A stretch of 64,000 nt of DNA from Aspidiotus rigidus (lineage: Eukaryota > Arthropoda > Insecta > Hemiptera > Diaspididae): positions 2,170,001 to 2,234,000 of the forward strand of contig JAVHKY010000043.1 of NCBI GenBank assembly GCA_035079385.1, in the 5' to 3' direction. Each line of letters starts with the position of its first letter. Within the stretch, counting starts at the first letter, position 1. The translations under genes were made by a program, and so were the position numbers. Of the stretch, positions 21,425 through 34,200 are shown in pieces. The notes below the pieces were generated by a model. It was not told the DNA's origin, made no database searches, and was given only the letters and a program-made list of their open reading frames with translations.

Positions 21425-24397
21425 TATTCGTCTTTTGATAGATTTTTTTTTTTTCTGTCTCTAATACTTACGAGTGTATAAGTTTTACAAATTTAAATTG
21501 TATGATTTTTAAAATATATTTCAAAGTAAGGAAAGAAAGATTTCTGACAGAAATCGTTCTGTACAAAATATTTAACCAAATTGAAGGTTTTTTCAAAATG
21601 CTACCTATATTGAAGAAATATTTATCGCGGAAAGCTATGTAACTCAAACTCGAAAATGAAAAAAATTTGGCTCGTAAGAGTTATACCTACATAAGTTGAG
21701 CGCCGATTTCAGGGAGAGGTATGGTACCTCTTGCCCCTTGTCCCTATAATTAAGCCAAATATACGAGGCTATAAAACGTTTTGAGAAAATTATTGTCGAT
21801 TTTTTTCTTTTACAATCCTACCCCCCAAAAATTTCCCGAATTCGGCGCCACTGGAACTATGTAAATATGTAAGTATTTAGCACCGATGTTTCGATCTTCG
21901 ATTTCATCATCGAGGTTACTTTCTTGAACATTCCCGGGAAAGATATATTCAAATCAGTAGAGAGACAAATAAACTTGCACGAAGTGAGACACTATAAAGT
22001 TGGAAAAAAAGCGGCAGTCGTTACTACAGATGAAAATTATAGTATCCATTTATTGTAGTCCTACTTAAATTTCAAAAAATATCAGTCGAGCCTAAACGCT
22101 AATTATTAATAATTCACCTTCACTTCTTGACTATCATCTTCGATATATCTGTCAAAGCGAGAGATACAAACAAAATGGTATGATATGAGCCAAAAAAATT
22201 GGTTTAAAATAAATTGGTGAAAAGTTCTATTTCGGTGGTTCTAGGTCATGAAGTCAAGTTTCGTTCTCTAGGGAGGGAGAACACACTCTAGGCGAGAGGA
22301 CGCACGCATGTGCATTGCGTATGTGAAAAATATGTTGAACGCGGAAGGTCATATGAACCGGAAAATATAGTGTACGCCACACAAGAACGAAGTAAGCAAT
22401 GAACTTGCGCTGCATGGTGGCTCTCGCCGATGCTCAGGTCATAAAAGCTTTCGTTTAGAAATCACTTACTTTGTTCTCTTGTAGCGTAATACATTATGAG
22501 GAAAACAGAAAGGAGAGAGAGAGAGAGAGAGATTAAACAACGTAATGAAGAAAGGGGCGAGGGTGGGTAAGAGGAGGATGATGGATGAAAGAGATAGCCG
22601 AGCAGAGGGCTTTGCTTTGGAGCAATGTAAGTAATCACAATCTATCTATCCCTAAAATATTGTCCACTATTCCACAAACACTTAGCCTACCTACCTAAGT
22701 ATTATAAAGCCGGTAATGTGGCCGAACTACCTTTTAATCACGGCCGTGTTTTAACGGTCCTATTCTCACACTATATCACATTGAAGAATCCTCTAATTGT
22801 GAATGGCAATTAAAGAAACTAAATTTCAACTAAAAGCTGAAAGTTGTACCTAGTTTTCATTTATATTCATATGCCGTTAGCAAAATTTTCGTACCTTATG
22901 AGTACCTAATTATGTCGTTATTGAGTATTACGATTGTTTATAGCTAGGCTATAGGTACCTAGTTATTAGAAAACAGGCGAGTAGAACTAGAAGAGTTAGA
23001 TAGGCGTCTTGAACGTGGATAAATGTCAATTAGATGACGCATTTATACGACAATATCCTACCCATTTATTACCAATTCACCGAACTAATGAGGATATTTC
23101 CCACGTAATTTGCGTGCTTTATCAGATTTCATCCAATGAAAATCTCTTCTCGATAACAAAAAGATGAGTTGCGACTCGCTAAACGGTCCTCCGAACAGCT
23201 TCAAGAGCTTTACGGTGTGTCAGCGTTGCGTCGCCGTCAATACGATTCTTGCAAAAACGTTGCGGCTCGTTGCGTGTTTATATTGAACATTGTAGACCGT
23301 GGTCGTGGGGTGTATAGGGTAGGAGTTAGTAAGTACCTACTCGTCGTCGTTTTCAGTCGCTCATTGTTTCCATTTCCCGCCATTCACCGCAAAAAATTAT
23401 AAGTAATTAGTTTTCCAGAAATAAGATACCTAGGTCGCAACTAATGCGCGTTTTTTCTTTCTAATTGTTTGTATTTCCGTTATAATGCTGCAGCCCATCA
23501 TTTTTCCCGATAGATGTATCGATAGGTGAATGGGATTATATTATATTATTATCAATTTCTTGTATATTATGATCTAATATTATACATGAATTGAAATTTT
23601 TATTAAAAATTGAATACCTATTCACAATTTCAAAATAGTCTCATCAGCATCATTGAGATTCGGAATACTGCACAAAATAAGAGCAAAAGAAAAACAAGTC
23701 CAAGTTCTTTTATACCGGTACTATGACATTACAGCAGTGAGTGTAAAGGCGAATTTCTGTAGTCTGTAAAGATAAATGAGACCGAAAACCAAAACTTCGT
23801 CTATAATGAGCTAAAAATTCCGAGAGATAAAGATTAAAATTTTATCAGAAAAATTCAAACGTAGGTACCTATACTAGCACAAGTAGTGTCGACGGTTCTT
23901 TTTTTACGAAGTTCCTTTTATTTACTTTTGAATGACTTTGTAAAAACCACGTAAAAACCTATTAAAAAAATAAATAATGTATATTATTTGTTCTACCGTA
24001 TTTGAAAAATATCCATTCCATCTATATATCACAGTTTGGTATCGAAACATGACGAAGTTGTCCTGCGTGTGGAATCGAAGAAAAGTCAAGTTAGTTGATT
24101 ACCTATAAGTTAACTAAGCATGAATGTGGAACATCAATTGAAGGCACAGTGTACATTTATACTGTCACTCTAGCCTATCTAATTTTTATACGAAACCTTG
24201 AAAATGATGAACGATCGAGCCATCAACTTCGAGAAATCTCAACTATTTCATATCGATTTCTCAAAGGATTAGACACATCGCACTATATGTAGGCCTAGGT
24301 ACTCGGAACATGATCCGCTCATCGGATTTACTAATATTCGGAGGATTTATAATTTTTTCAGATCAGTCAATCGTCGTTCGAGTTTTTAAATGAATCA
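21425..24397. other. About 3 kb without a supported gene
   Basis: 3' flank of the takeout-like gene followed by AT-rich DNA. It holds a short (GA)n run at 22513-22531 and several TAGGTACCTA-type motifs (about 22951, 23871). The frame at 23169-23402 begins without ATG and has no recognisable domain. Confidence 0.4.
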
Positions 24398-25800
24398 AGA
24401 ATTACACGCACGTAACAGTTTCTTCGCTAATCGAACACAAATTAAAATCACAAATTTTTGAAAAATAATGTTGAAAAGTAAATGGAGGTAAAATAAAATA
24501 ATCAAATCGAAGCAAATCGGAGTATAAGTCGAGAGATAGAAAATTAAAATGAATAGAATTAATTCAAAACAAATATAAGTGAACAGGTTGAAATTTTGTT
24601 TAAATGTTCGTTAACGATTACGACGACCGGTTTCGGGTGCAGTAGAGCGTTCATCATCAGGTACAAATAGTAAGCTCCTACGCCACATACATCCGATCCG
24701 TGTCTACAGAAAGACCATTTTCTCCGGCGTCTCCATCCACGCTGATTCATACCACTCCAACGCCCACAAAATGGCGGTCCTCAACTCAGCATCCACCGCC
24801 TCCTACACCTCCTACTCAACACGCAAGCATTTCAAGACGAGGATGAGGAGATCGAAAGAATCGTTCATATTAACGGCCTAAAAGTCGACACTTGACACCT
24901 TAAAACGGAGGTGCCTCCGAAAGATCCTCTCCGAATCCAGAGTCCCTGAGACTCCAAGAAAGAGGGAAAAAGTTGAATGACTGCGCCTCCCCTACTTGGG
25001 TGAACCAACAAGAAGGCTTTCAACAGAATTGCGTCATTTCGGAAACAGAGTCGGGTTCTACTCCCTCTGTACACTTGGTCAACTCAGCCAATTAAAAGAC
25101 CCTCTGGAAAAAAAGAAAAAATCCGGCGTTTATCGAATTTCCTGCGGCGAATGCGACTCATTCTATATTGGGCAAACCGGCCGAACACTCCTAGAGAGAC
25201 TTATCAGGAACATAATGCCGCCTTCAACTCTGGTGAAGAGAAAGCTTTGGCTTTCGCCGCACACTGTATACAAACAGGGCATGATTAGAATAAATCCTCG
25301 TCCTCTCTTCTTCACACAGAAAGTAAGGGACGTATATTAAACTGACTGGAGGAAGCTGAAATTATTTGTGAAGCCTCTTCGTCCCCCACAACCTGCTTAA
25401 TGATTTAGAAGCGACGTGTGTAAACTCATTTATCAGCTTCTTCTTCAATTACTCACCTATTTATCATCCCATGTTTAAACTCGATTCTTTCATCCTCTCT
25501 AATGTTCTTAGTTTACACTCATTTAGTATTTGTACCTGATGATGGACGCTCTACTGCGCCCGAAACCGAACATTTAAACAAAATATCTACCTGTTGACTT
25601 ATATTTGTTTTGAATTAATTCTATTCATTTTAATTTTCTACCTCTCGACTTATATTCCGATTTGCTTTGATTTGATTATTTTATTTTACCTCCATTTACT
25701 TTTCAAAATTTTTCAAAAATTTGTTTTTAAAAAAATTTGTGATTCTAATTTGTGTTTGATTAGCGAAAAAACTGTTACGTGCATGTAATTGTGTAATTCT
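24398..25800 (+). mobile_element. Penelope-like retroelement fragment with inverted terminal repeats
   Basis: Two arms of about 273 bp, 24398-24669 and 25527-25800, are reverse complements at roughly 85-90%. Each includes the GAAAC…CATCATCAGGTAC string frequent in Penelope-element terminal repeats. Between them lies coding debris of a Penelope-like reverse transcriptase and GIY-YIG endonuclease. Penelope-like elements are known to carry terminal repeats in direct or inverted arrangement, which fits. The element is strongly 5'-truncated: only the last part of the reverse transcriptase survives. Confidence 0.7.
24740..25400 (+). pseudogene. Penelope-like RT C-terminus plus GIY-YIG endonuclease, broken
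   Basis: HSNAHKMAVLNSA (about 24752), then in another frame RLLHLLLNTQAFQDEDEEIE followed by IVHINGLK, corresponds to the conserved region after the reverse-transcriptase palm of Penelope-like proteins. Downstream, GVYRISCGECDSFYIGQTGR at about 25120-25180 is a clear GIY-YIG nuclease start with the CxxC insert and the Arg of the motif. After LLERL the frame shifts by one base near 25210 and HNAAFNSGEEKALAFAAHC follows, then stops at about 25286 and 25346. At least two frameshifts and two stops make it inactive. Confidence 0.7.
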
Positions 25801-25857
25801 TCAATTACTTAATTACTAATAATTCGTAGTCAGGAAGAAAATATTCTATTTACGAAA

Positions 25858-26079
25858 ACCTGTTATATTCAAAGATAATTTCGCGCATCTCTTCCAACAC
25901 TGCCATTGCGACATGTAAACTGCAAGAAAGGAAAACCTGACTAAAAGTTATAGCCCCGTATACTAGAAAACCTGTATACGGGGCTATAACTTTTGGCCAG
26001 GTTTTCCTTTCTTGCAGTTTACATGTCGCAATGGCAGTGTTGGAAGAGATGCGCGAAATTATCTTTGAATATAACAGGT
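25858..26079. repeat. Near-perfect 222-bp hairpin
   Basis: The left arm 25858-25963 and right arm 25974-26079 are both 106 bp and agree at 104 positions; the loop is 10 bases. The two differences fall close together (about 25940 and 25942), and one would be a G-U pair in RNA. There is no TA, TTAA or 8-bp duplication outside, so a simple MITE is not evident. It could be a recent inverted duplication, or a source of hairpin RNA processed to small RNAs. The - strand open frame across it is a product of the symmetry. Confidence 0.85.
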
Positions 26080-26134
26080 CTCGTATCGTACGAGTTTCTT
26101 CTAGAAATTCCACATTATAGGTACCTACGAACAA

Positions 26135-28297
26135 AACGTAGTCCTTTTATTTTTTTATCTTTTGACTAAAGTCTAAAAAAGTAATTGGTATCTTTTGAAA
26201 TCGTGGAGTTCTGTTTCTTTCTTTAGTAAAAACACGTGCTTACTCAACATGGCGGAAAAGTTGTGAAAACTACATGTATAAACTTCACAGTTTACTCAAA
26301 CTACAGCTTATAGAATCAACGTATATAACTTTCATCACATCTCCTTTCTTCTATAGATTTTTCACCAATTTCTTATAATTTTATTTAGGCTTTCATTTTT
26401 GGATATGCCGAAACTCTTATCTGGCAGCCTGATAAGACGAAGAAGAAAAAAAATTATATGGAGAATAAAAAAGCTTCCTGCGTCGTAACTGACAAATAAT
26501 GGCGCAGTGATTGCCAATTTATCATCGCTAACGTAGTTTATAAGCGACGAATGGCAAAAGTTTGAAACCATTCAGGGGTAGCTAAACAGGGGCTTGGGTA
26601 CGCACGAACATTGTTCATACTACCCGCTAGGTATAAAATACAAATAAATACTCGGGCAGGCTCCAAAATATAGGATTTAGTTGAGGAGAGTGAAAATCGC
26701 CACTAGTCGGTATAATCATCGTAACGGAATTTATCGATACCAGAACACTAACTTATTATTATTACGAACGAAACATAGAAAATATTGGGTGTGACTTTTT
26801 CGCCCAAAATAAATAGTCAGAAATTACGAAAAACGAAAAACTGTAAGCGGTTAGGAATTATCTAAAAATAAAAACTTTTTACCACAAAAAAAATGTAGGT
26901 ATTCATAACTATGAATGATGAATTAAACAACTAAAAATTAGGATTCAGATGTGACTGAAGAAGAAAGATGTGAATTTTTCAGCTCTAGATCTTGACAGGA
27001 GAAAAAAATTTGGATCTTTTAAGCTCCGAATCTCTATGGAGAAAAATTCCATTTCGGTTTCTTTGTAGAATAAAATCATGGCTAATGATATCAAAAAAAA
27101 AAAAAAAAAAAAAAAACAACAATAGAGATGATTGAAATTAATTGAAAAAAAAATCGAGCACTTCAAGATGCGAGAAGATACATTGAAGCTCATCGAATTA
27201 AAAAATACAACTCAATAGGTATTTTTGAATTCTTCCTCATTCAATCCGAGACAAAAGTAATCCAAAGATTTTATTTATTTATTTAATGGTTGATTTGTAG
27301 TTCCTTCCGATAGCCAATAAGGTCAATTATGGTAGGATTTTCGAGCACTGAGAGGCGGAGTTTCTCAATTTTTATTTTTCTCGTGAAACATCCTAAAAAT
27401 TTCTTGTACTTGGCAATTTTTTTTCATTACCTATTAGATTTTTTTCGGAAGAACACATTGAAAATTTCGTGTACTACACTAATTCTTTTACCACTAAATA
27501 ATATACTGATTATATTTTGAATAATCTCTTCTTACTGCTATTTTCGTTCGGTACATATTTAATTTTGTGCATTCAACATTTCCCGATAAAATGTATATGC
27601 AGATGTCAGTTTTTGTAATTCGAAAATGATAGGCTTGTTGAAAAGCCTTGAAAATATATTTTTTCGTGTCAGTATTTCTTCTATGTACGAGCGTTTTGCA
27701 AATTAAAACAATATCTCAAAATCAATCTATTTTATAAACGTTGCTACTTCCTGTGAAAGAGGGAGTAATTGGGGCTGAGAATGAATTTTAGAATTTTTTC
27801 TTTTGTAATTTTCTAAAGCTAAATATATTGTGACATTTGTGCGTATATTCAATAGAAAATGACATCATTCTTACAAATAAGCTGTTTTTTCGAAGGATGG
27901 AAAAAGATATCTGGATGTCATAATATACCTATACTTTGAACATAAGAAATTGCTGGCTATCAGGTGAAAAAAAATGAAAGTGAATGTAATTCGCCATTAC
28001 GTGAAAAGATTTATCAGTGAGAAACTTCCAATGTTTTCGCATATCGTTATTTTTTATTTTAATATTTTGTTAATTTGTTGACAAGATGTACAAATGAAAG
28101 AAGTTTATCGTGGCTCAGGTAAATTTAAATTTATCTCTTTTGGTTGAATTCCGTTACTACCGTATCCTCTGTAATAAGTTATCATTACACAATTCTTCTA
28201 AAAATGGTAACTCTAATTAAAATCATTTTTTCATGTCCTAAACAAAGTGTTTACGCAGAGGAGTGATGTTTGATATTTTTTGTGAACTTCGTGTATT
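26135..28297. other. AT-rich stretch upstream of the beta-tubulin gene
   Basis: No gene supported. It contains a run of 24 A at 27093-27116. The promoter of the tubulin gene should lie in the last few hundred bases, but no clear core element stands out. Confidence 0.4.
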
Positions 28298-31200
28298 ATG
28301 AGAGAAATAATTACGGTTCAAGTGGGACAGTGCGGAAATCGTGTTGGTCAAAAAGTAAGTTTGTACTCATTATCAATAATTTACATAGCTGTTCGAGTAT
28401 TCAAACGACTTCCCTCATATTTTTCAGCCCCGAAATAGTATTCATTTTATTGATAATAATTTTATATGATTTACTTTCACCATTCCATATAAAAACCAGT
28501 TGCGAGAGAATTGCAACAAAAAGTGTACCAGTAAAAATTATGCATTCTTGATGGTCTATTTTGACAAGATTTGTGTATTCGCGTTTTTCTACAAGATTTC
28601 AGCTTAAAAAAGATACATTCAGGATATCACCTCGTCATGAATATTATATTGTTTTATAGGTAATGAATTTAAATGATTATAAAATGAAATCCATCATTCT
28701 GATTTCTTTGTCCCCTCATTTCTTACTTTAAAAAAACAAGACAAGAATTTAAATTGAACTTAAATATGAAAGTAATTTCTCCAGTTTTGGGAAGTTATTT
28801 CGGATGAACACGGAATAGGACCGGATGGAATCTATTGCGATGATTTACCACCTCAGTTACAAAGAATTTCCGTGTACTACAGAGAATCGTACGGTAAGAT
28901 TATTATTTTTTTTTTTACGAAAATACGCAAATAGGTGAAGATATGAGAGCTAATACTAAGTTACCTATATACGTATTTCTCTTTTTTCCAAGATAGCGAT
29001 TTTCAAAATATGTGAGCTTCTTTTGAACTTCGTAGCCAGAACTCATAATAAATTCTCATGATAAGTATGTCTATTAGGAGAAAAATATGGGTCATCAAAG
29101 ATGAAAAGTTCTACGCCTCTTTCGTTGAAAACTAACTTAATAAGAAGCCCCCCTGGTAACAATTGAATAGCAATAAGTGACGCGGGCGAAACTCTGTCAG
29201 ATCTGCTCATATTAAATGGTTACTAGGGCCCTAGAAAACTCTTGAACTGGAAGAAAATTTTATACATGCTTATTCGTGCCGCGAAGAGGACTATAGCAAG
29301 TAAGTAATCCATATTATACAGATAAGTACAAGAAAATTATTCGTCGGGGAAATTCTGCAACCCGTTTTAAAATATTACTTACTGTCCGAGAAATTCTATA
29401 ATTGGTTTATTTGAATTACTCGTGTGAACGCAACGCATGTCGAGCGACGCTGTACTGAACGCGTGAGACAGGGAAAAAAGAATTACCGGTATCAAGTCGC
29501 CTACTTTTCTTTACTCTCCTGAATCTGTCGGTAGGCACTCGCTCCACACACGCTTGAAGTAGGATCACAAAGCGGCTAGATAGCCTTCTATAGTTTCATA
29601 CTCATATAAATTTAGATATTGGAACGTTAAGGTTTCAAGGTACCACATTTTGCTGATAATCTTCCGGAATAATTTACGTAGCTGAAAAAATTGAAATTTA
29701 TAATTTTAAGCCCTAGTTAAAATAACAGCAGAGCAAAATTGTAATATCGTTGGGTTCTTGGCAGAACTCACCAAGTCCATTTTTTGTTGATTTGGAGATG
29801 TAAAGAGTTTGACGAGCTCTTTCGACTGGTAATATCCTAAGATTCCTCGAGTCTAAAAATTATTGTTATCAACATACCGTAACTGTTGGGGGAAAAAAAA
29901 TAATAATAAACTCCCGATTTGGTTTTCCTTGGTTGGTAGAGTTTACCGACTGACTGCTCGACTAATAGAATTCATCATGAAGTCCACCTACTTGGCAGCA
30001 GGGCTAAGTTTCGGAACGGATCCTTCATTTTTGAGGTCATAGATCCGGATCCCGAAAGATCCCGTATTTTTTTCTTTGTGGGATCCGGATCAGAAAACGT
30101 TCTCTTATTTTTTTTTCTTCCTGTGAGATCCGGATCCTAAATGATCTCTCGTTTTTTTTTTTTATCATTATTTGCGAAATCCGGATCACAAAAGATCTGT
30201 ATTTTTTTTCTTTTTCTATGCAAGATCCTAATCCGAAAAGATCCTGTATTTTAAGATTCGACTGAGATAGAGGATATCCTTTAAAACGCCCAAAAATAGA
30301 GGATCTCTCAAACAAATAACGGTTATCTCCTAAGAAAAGAAACAAAAAAATAACGGATATCCTCCATTTTTTGAAAGATATCCGTTATTTTTTCACGTAG
30401 TTCTCGAAGATTCCGTATTTTGTTTCTCGTCGGGGTCCGGATCCAAAAAGACTCGCTATTTTTTGCTGTGAGATCTGGATCTTGAAAGGTTTCATATTTT
30501 TTTCTTTGTAAGATTCAAAAATTTACATAATTCTTCACAAAAACTGTTCAAGTAGTCGTAATATAGGGAGCCATGAGAAAGAAAGGGTCTAAATTTATAT
30601 TTTCCTCTCTCATCGACGCGCCAATTCTGTTTCTTTCAGACGGTAGATATGTACCCCGAGCTGTACTGACTGATCTGGAAACTGGTGTACTTGATTCGAT
30701 ACAAGCAGAAGAATGTGGGCCCTTATTCAATACTAACAATTTTATCGCCGGCATTGTCGGAGCAGCTAACAATTACGCAAAAGGTCATTACGTGGGAGGA
30801 CCTGAGCTACTCGAATCAATAACTGAGATAATTCGGTAAAATAGGATTCTTAAAAAAACCAATGATGTAATTTCGTCGATAATAAATTCCTTCTATTTAG
30901 ATTAATATGGATAATATAATTCGTATTTGAATGCATTACAGAAGTGAAGCCGAATATACGGATTCTATTCAGGGTTTTCAATTCATACATTCGTTGGGCG
31001 GTGGATCTGGCTCAGGGTTCGGTTCTTTATTAATGATGAAAATCAAAGACGACTATCCAAACAGTATTGTGAATAATTATTCTATTTTACCATCAACTAA
31101 GGTTCGCAAATGGATTGTTTATTTTCAAATACTACTTAAGATACTCATAATTATATAGACTTACGTTCTTGAGGTTAGGGTTCCCTAAAAATTCTAAACG

Positions 31201-34200
31201 CAATTAGGCTGGTGTGGACGTTGAATTTTAAATTCAAATTATTTTCAAGTAGGTAGGTACCTATAAAATGAATTGTATGAGAACGAAAAATTGGAAAAGG
31301 TGTTTGAATAAGAAGCAGAAGCACGAAAAAGTTATATTTAAAATCACAAAAACCACAACACAGAAGGAAAAACGAGCAGCCTGATATGAAAAATATAATT
31401 TATGCTAATAATTAAATTAAACGCCAGACCAACACTACACTGTGCAGTGCGCAACAAGTGCGCTACACTGCAGTGTGCTGCATGGTATAATTATTGTAAA
31501 GTTCTTGACTACCATTGGGACTTAAGCTTAGAGTTGGGGAGTTGGTAGCCCTGACGATATTCACCCTTTTGTTCAATGCTTCTTAAATGAAGAAATTTCA
31601 CGCACCATAATTAATAGGATATTGTTTTTAAAGCAAATACAAGTATAAATTTTGTAGTCTGTCATAAAATACAAAAAAAAATGTAGCAATAAATGATGTA
31701 TTGAAAAAATAACAGTTGATTGAAAATCAATGTGTGAACATACATAAATTCTCTGATTCACCCTTTCAGTAGCGCTCTCTATTGTAGGTTTAATGATAGA
31801 ACGCCCGACGTACTTCCGGCAGGACACGAAGTCCTTCCGTGAGGACGCAATTTGCTTCACGTTAACTCATATGCAGTATGCAGTAGGAAGCAAAATAACA
31901 TGGGAAATCAATTCACTGTATGTAGTAGATGTACCGCAAAAAAAAAAAAAAAAAAAAAATTGAAATTGGTGTTTTCAGTGTAATGATAGGACGATTTTAA
32001 AAATAAGAAAATTGCATTATACTTTCCATATGTTTTGTTTGAAGTGGTAAAATTGATTTTGCGTTCCACGTGCTCGGACGCGTTTGGACGGTGTATTATC
32101 ATTTTGGCGTCCTGCCAGATGCCTTACAATATCAAGTGTGTTGCTGTGTATTTGTTGTAAGGGCTTTGTATGGGTTGTAAGGTGTCCTGCCAGCAGTATA
32201 ATTACAAAAATCTTCCGGTAGTACCCAACATAAAGTCCTACCGGCAGCTACTTCCGGCAGGACGCGTAGCCGGGCGTTCTATCATTAAGACCCCAATAGA
32301 GCTTTCAATAAATACAAATCAGCCAATCATTGAGATGTTATCGTGCCGCACCACTGTTTACACAAATGCAGCGTTAAAAGGTAACTTACAATCGCCAAGT
32401 AGGGCTGTTACTACTTTACTAGGGCTCTATAATATTAGTTAGCGTCACTGTATATATTAATGCGCTGCCATAAGATTGTGTGCTAATTAAAATGAAAATA
32501 TCTTGATAAATATTGATTCTTTTGTAAAAATTAAGAAAGCTAAATTTATTCTACGCCAAATTTGGAGTAGCAAATTTTCAATATATTGTTGGTATCGGCT
32601 GAATTTTCAAAGATAAAAATTGGAATAATTTTTTCTTTTGTTTTTGTGCTCCGTTGGGTAACGGCAACAAGATGTGGTTCTCCCCACTTCCAATAGTTTC
32701 ACTTTTTCACTGTGATAAGTTTTCCTCTTTTTCTTTTTGTTTTCTTATGATATAGTCTATTTCAGTTATGAACTAACAAAGAAACAGGACTCTCCAACAT
32801 CACTAAAAGACCGTTTTCTGCAGAACATTCTCATGTCCTTCAAACTCAGTGATTATAATATTTATTCCATTAAATATTAGAATTTTTATTTCCTGCAACG
32901 TGTTTCTGTCCGCTTGCCCGTTTAGGTAAATGGACGGGCTACCAGTTATGTAAAGTTTGCCTGAAATTTATATAATGGGCATAACACTCAGTGGGCACCG
33001 CATCAGTTTAAAATAACGGGTTGCGGGCAAGCGGCCAGAAGGGACAGAAACAAAACGGGCGCGGGCACTGCCCAAAAAACTGCCCGTTATTTGAAAGCCT
33101 TAGCCAAAACAGCAATCAGTGGGATGAGATTTATTTTCGTCTGAGTAAGCAATGTCAGCCGTATTTTTCTAATAGTGGGTTTGCAGATATTTCAATTAAA
33201 CTTTATAAGGTTGAGTGAGTATAGCCATTGCAGGAAGAAATTAATTGCTTAGCTGGTTAGCCACTTGTATTGGCTCAAAACTTGCTAAAAGCTAACCTTT
33301 TGAATTAATTGGCTTTGGCTATCGGCTCTTATTAGCTCGCTAACGCTGCAGTACAAAGTTAAATTGATGTAGGTATGTATGCAAAAACAACAATCATGCG
33401 AAAGTATCAAAACAAATCGAAAAATATGTCCGGAAGAAAATCAGATCACTGTATAGTTGTTCTCTGAAATCAGTTTTCCAATATTTTAGAATTCAATTAC
33501 GTAATAATTTCCTTGAACAAGTTCTCTTGCAATGCATATAATGTCAAAAAAATTGACGTACACGCATTCGATTGTGATAGCAGTGGTGCGTGATAACAAA
33601 GCTTCATTACTAACACACTTACAACAAAGTGCGCGGAAGACCTTGTCGCGGTACCTATGTACGTCAATTTAACTTTGTACGGCAGAACGGCTAACTAATT
33701 TTGACCAAATATCCCTCGTCTAACGGCTAATGGTTGATACAAATTTAACATAGGCTCTCATGGACGACTTGAGCCTCGAAAACCAAAATGGTGGGCGGAC
33801 CAAAACAGTGCCGTGACAATTAAGGTACTTATCAAATGTTACAGCATTGTTTTGGATAATATGTTGGTTTTTAACGCTGCATTTTGTGTAATAAGTGGTT
33901 TCGCGCTAGACTGATTTATATTTCCTCAAGTGCCCTAGGGCATTCATATAGTTCTTTACTGCCGCGCGAAGTTGAATTAACTTATCTGTAAAACGACGAT
34001 CAGCAGTACAAGAAGTAGTTCAGAGTTTAGACTACGGTAAATAATGTTATAAGCCTCGTTCTCCTAATCCTTGTTTTGCAAATACGTCAATTGAACTTGG
34101 TCCGACAGGCGGTTGTTTATAAGTTGTGAAGCAAACTGCAGTCTAGCCATACATCAAGCAAAAAACCGACGCTCAGGTTCACGAAATTATCGAACCACTG

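Noticed and set aside
25850..26134. 94-codon frame on - strand
   Set aside because: It runs through the perfect hairpin; the two halves are the same DNA read on both strands and no domain is seen.
30548..30772. Open frame on - strand over tubulin exon 3
   Set aside because: Antisense shadow of a well supported coding exon.
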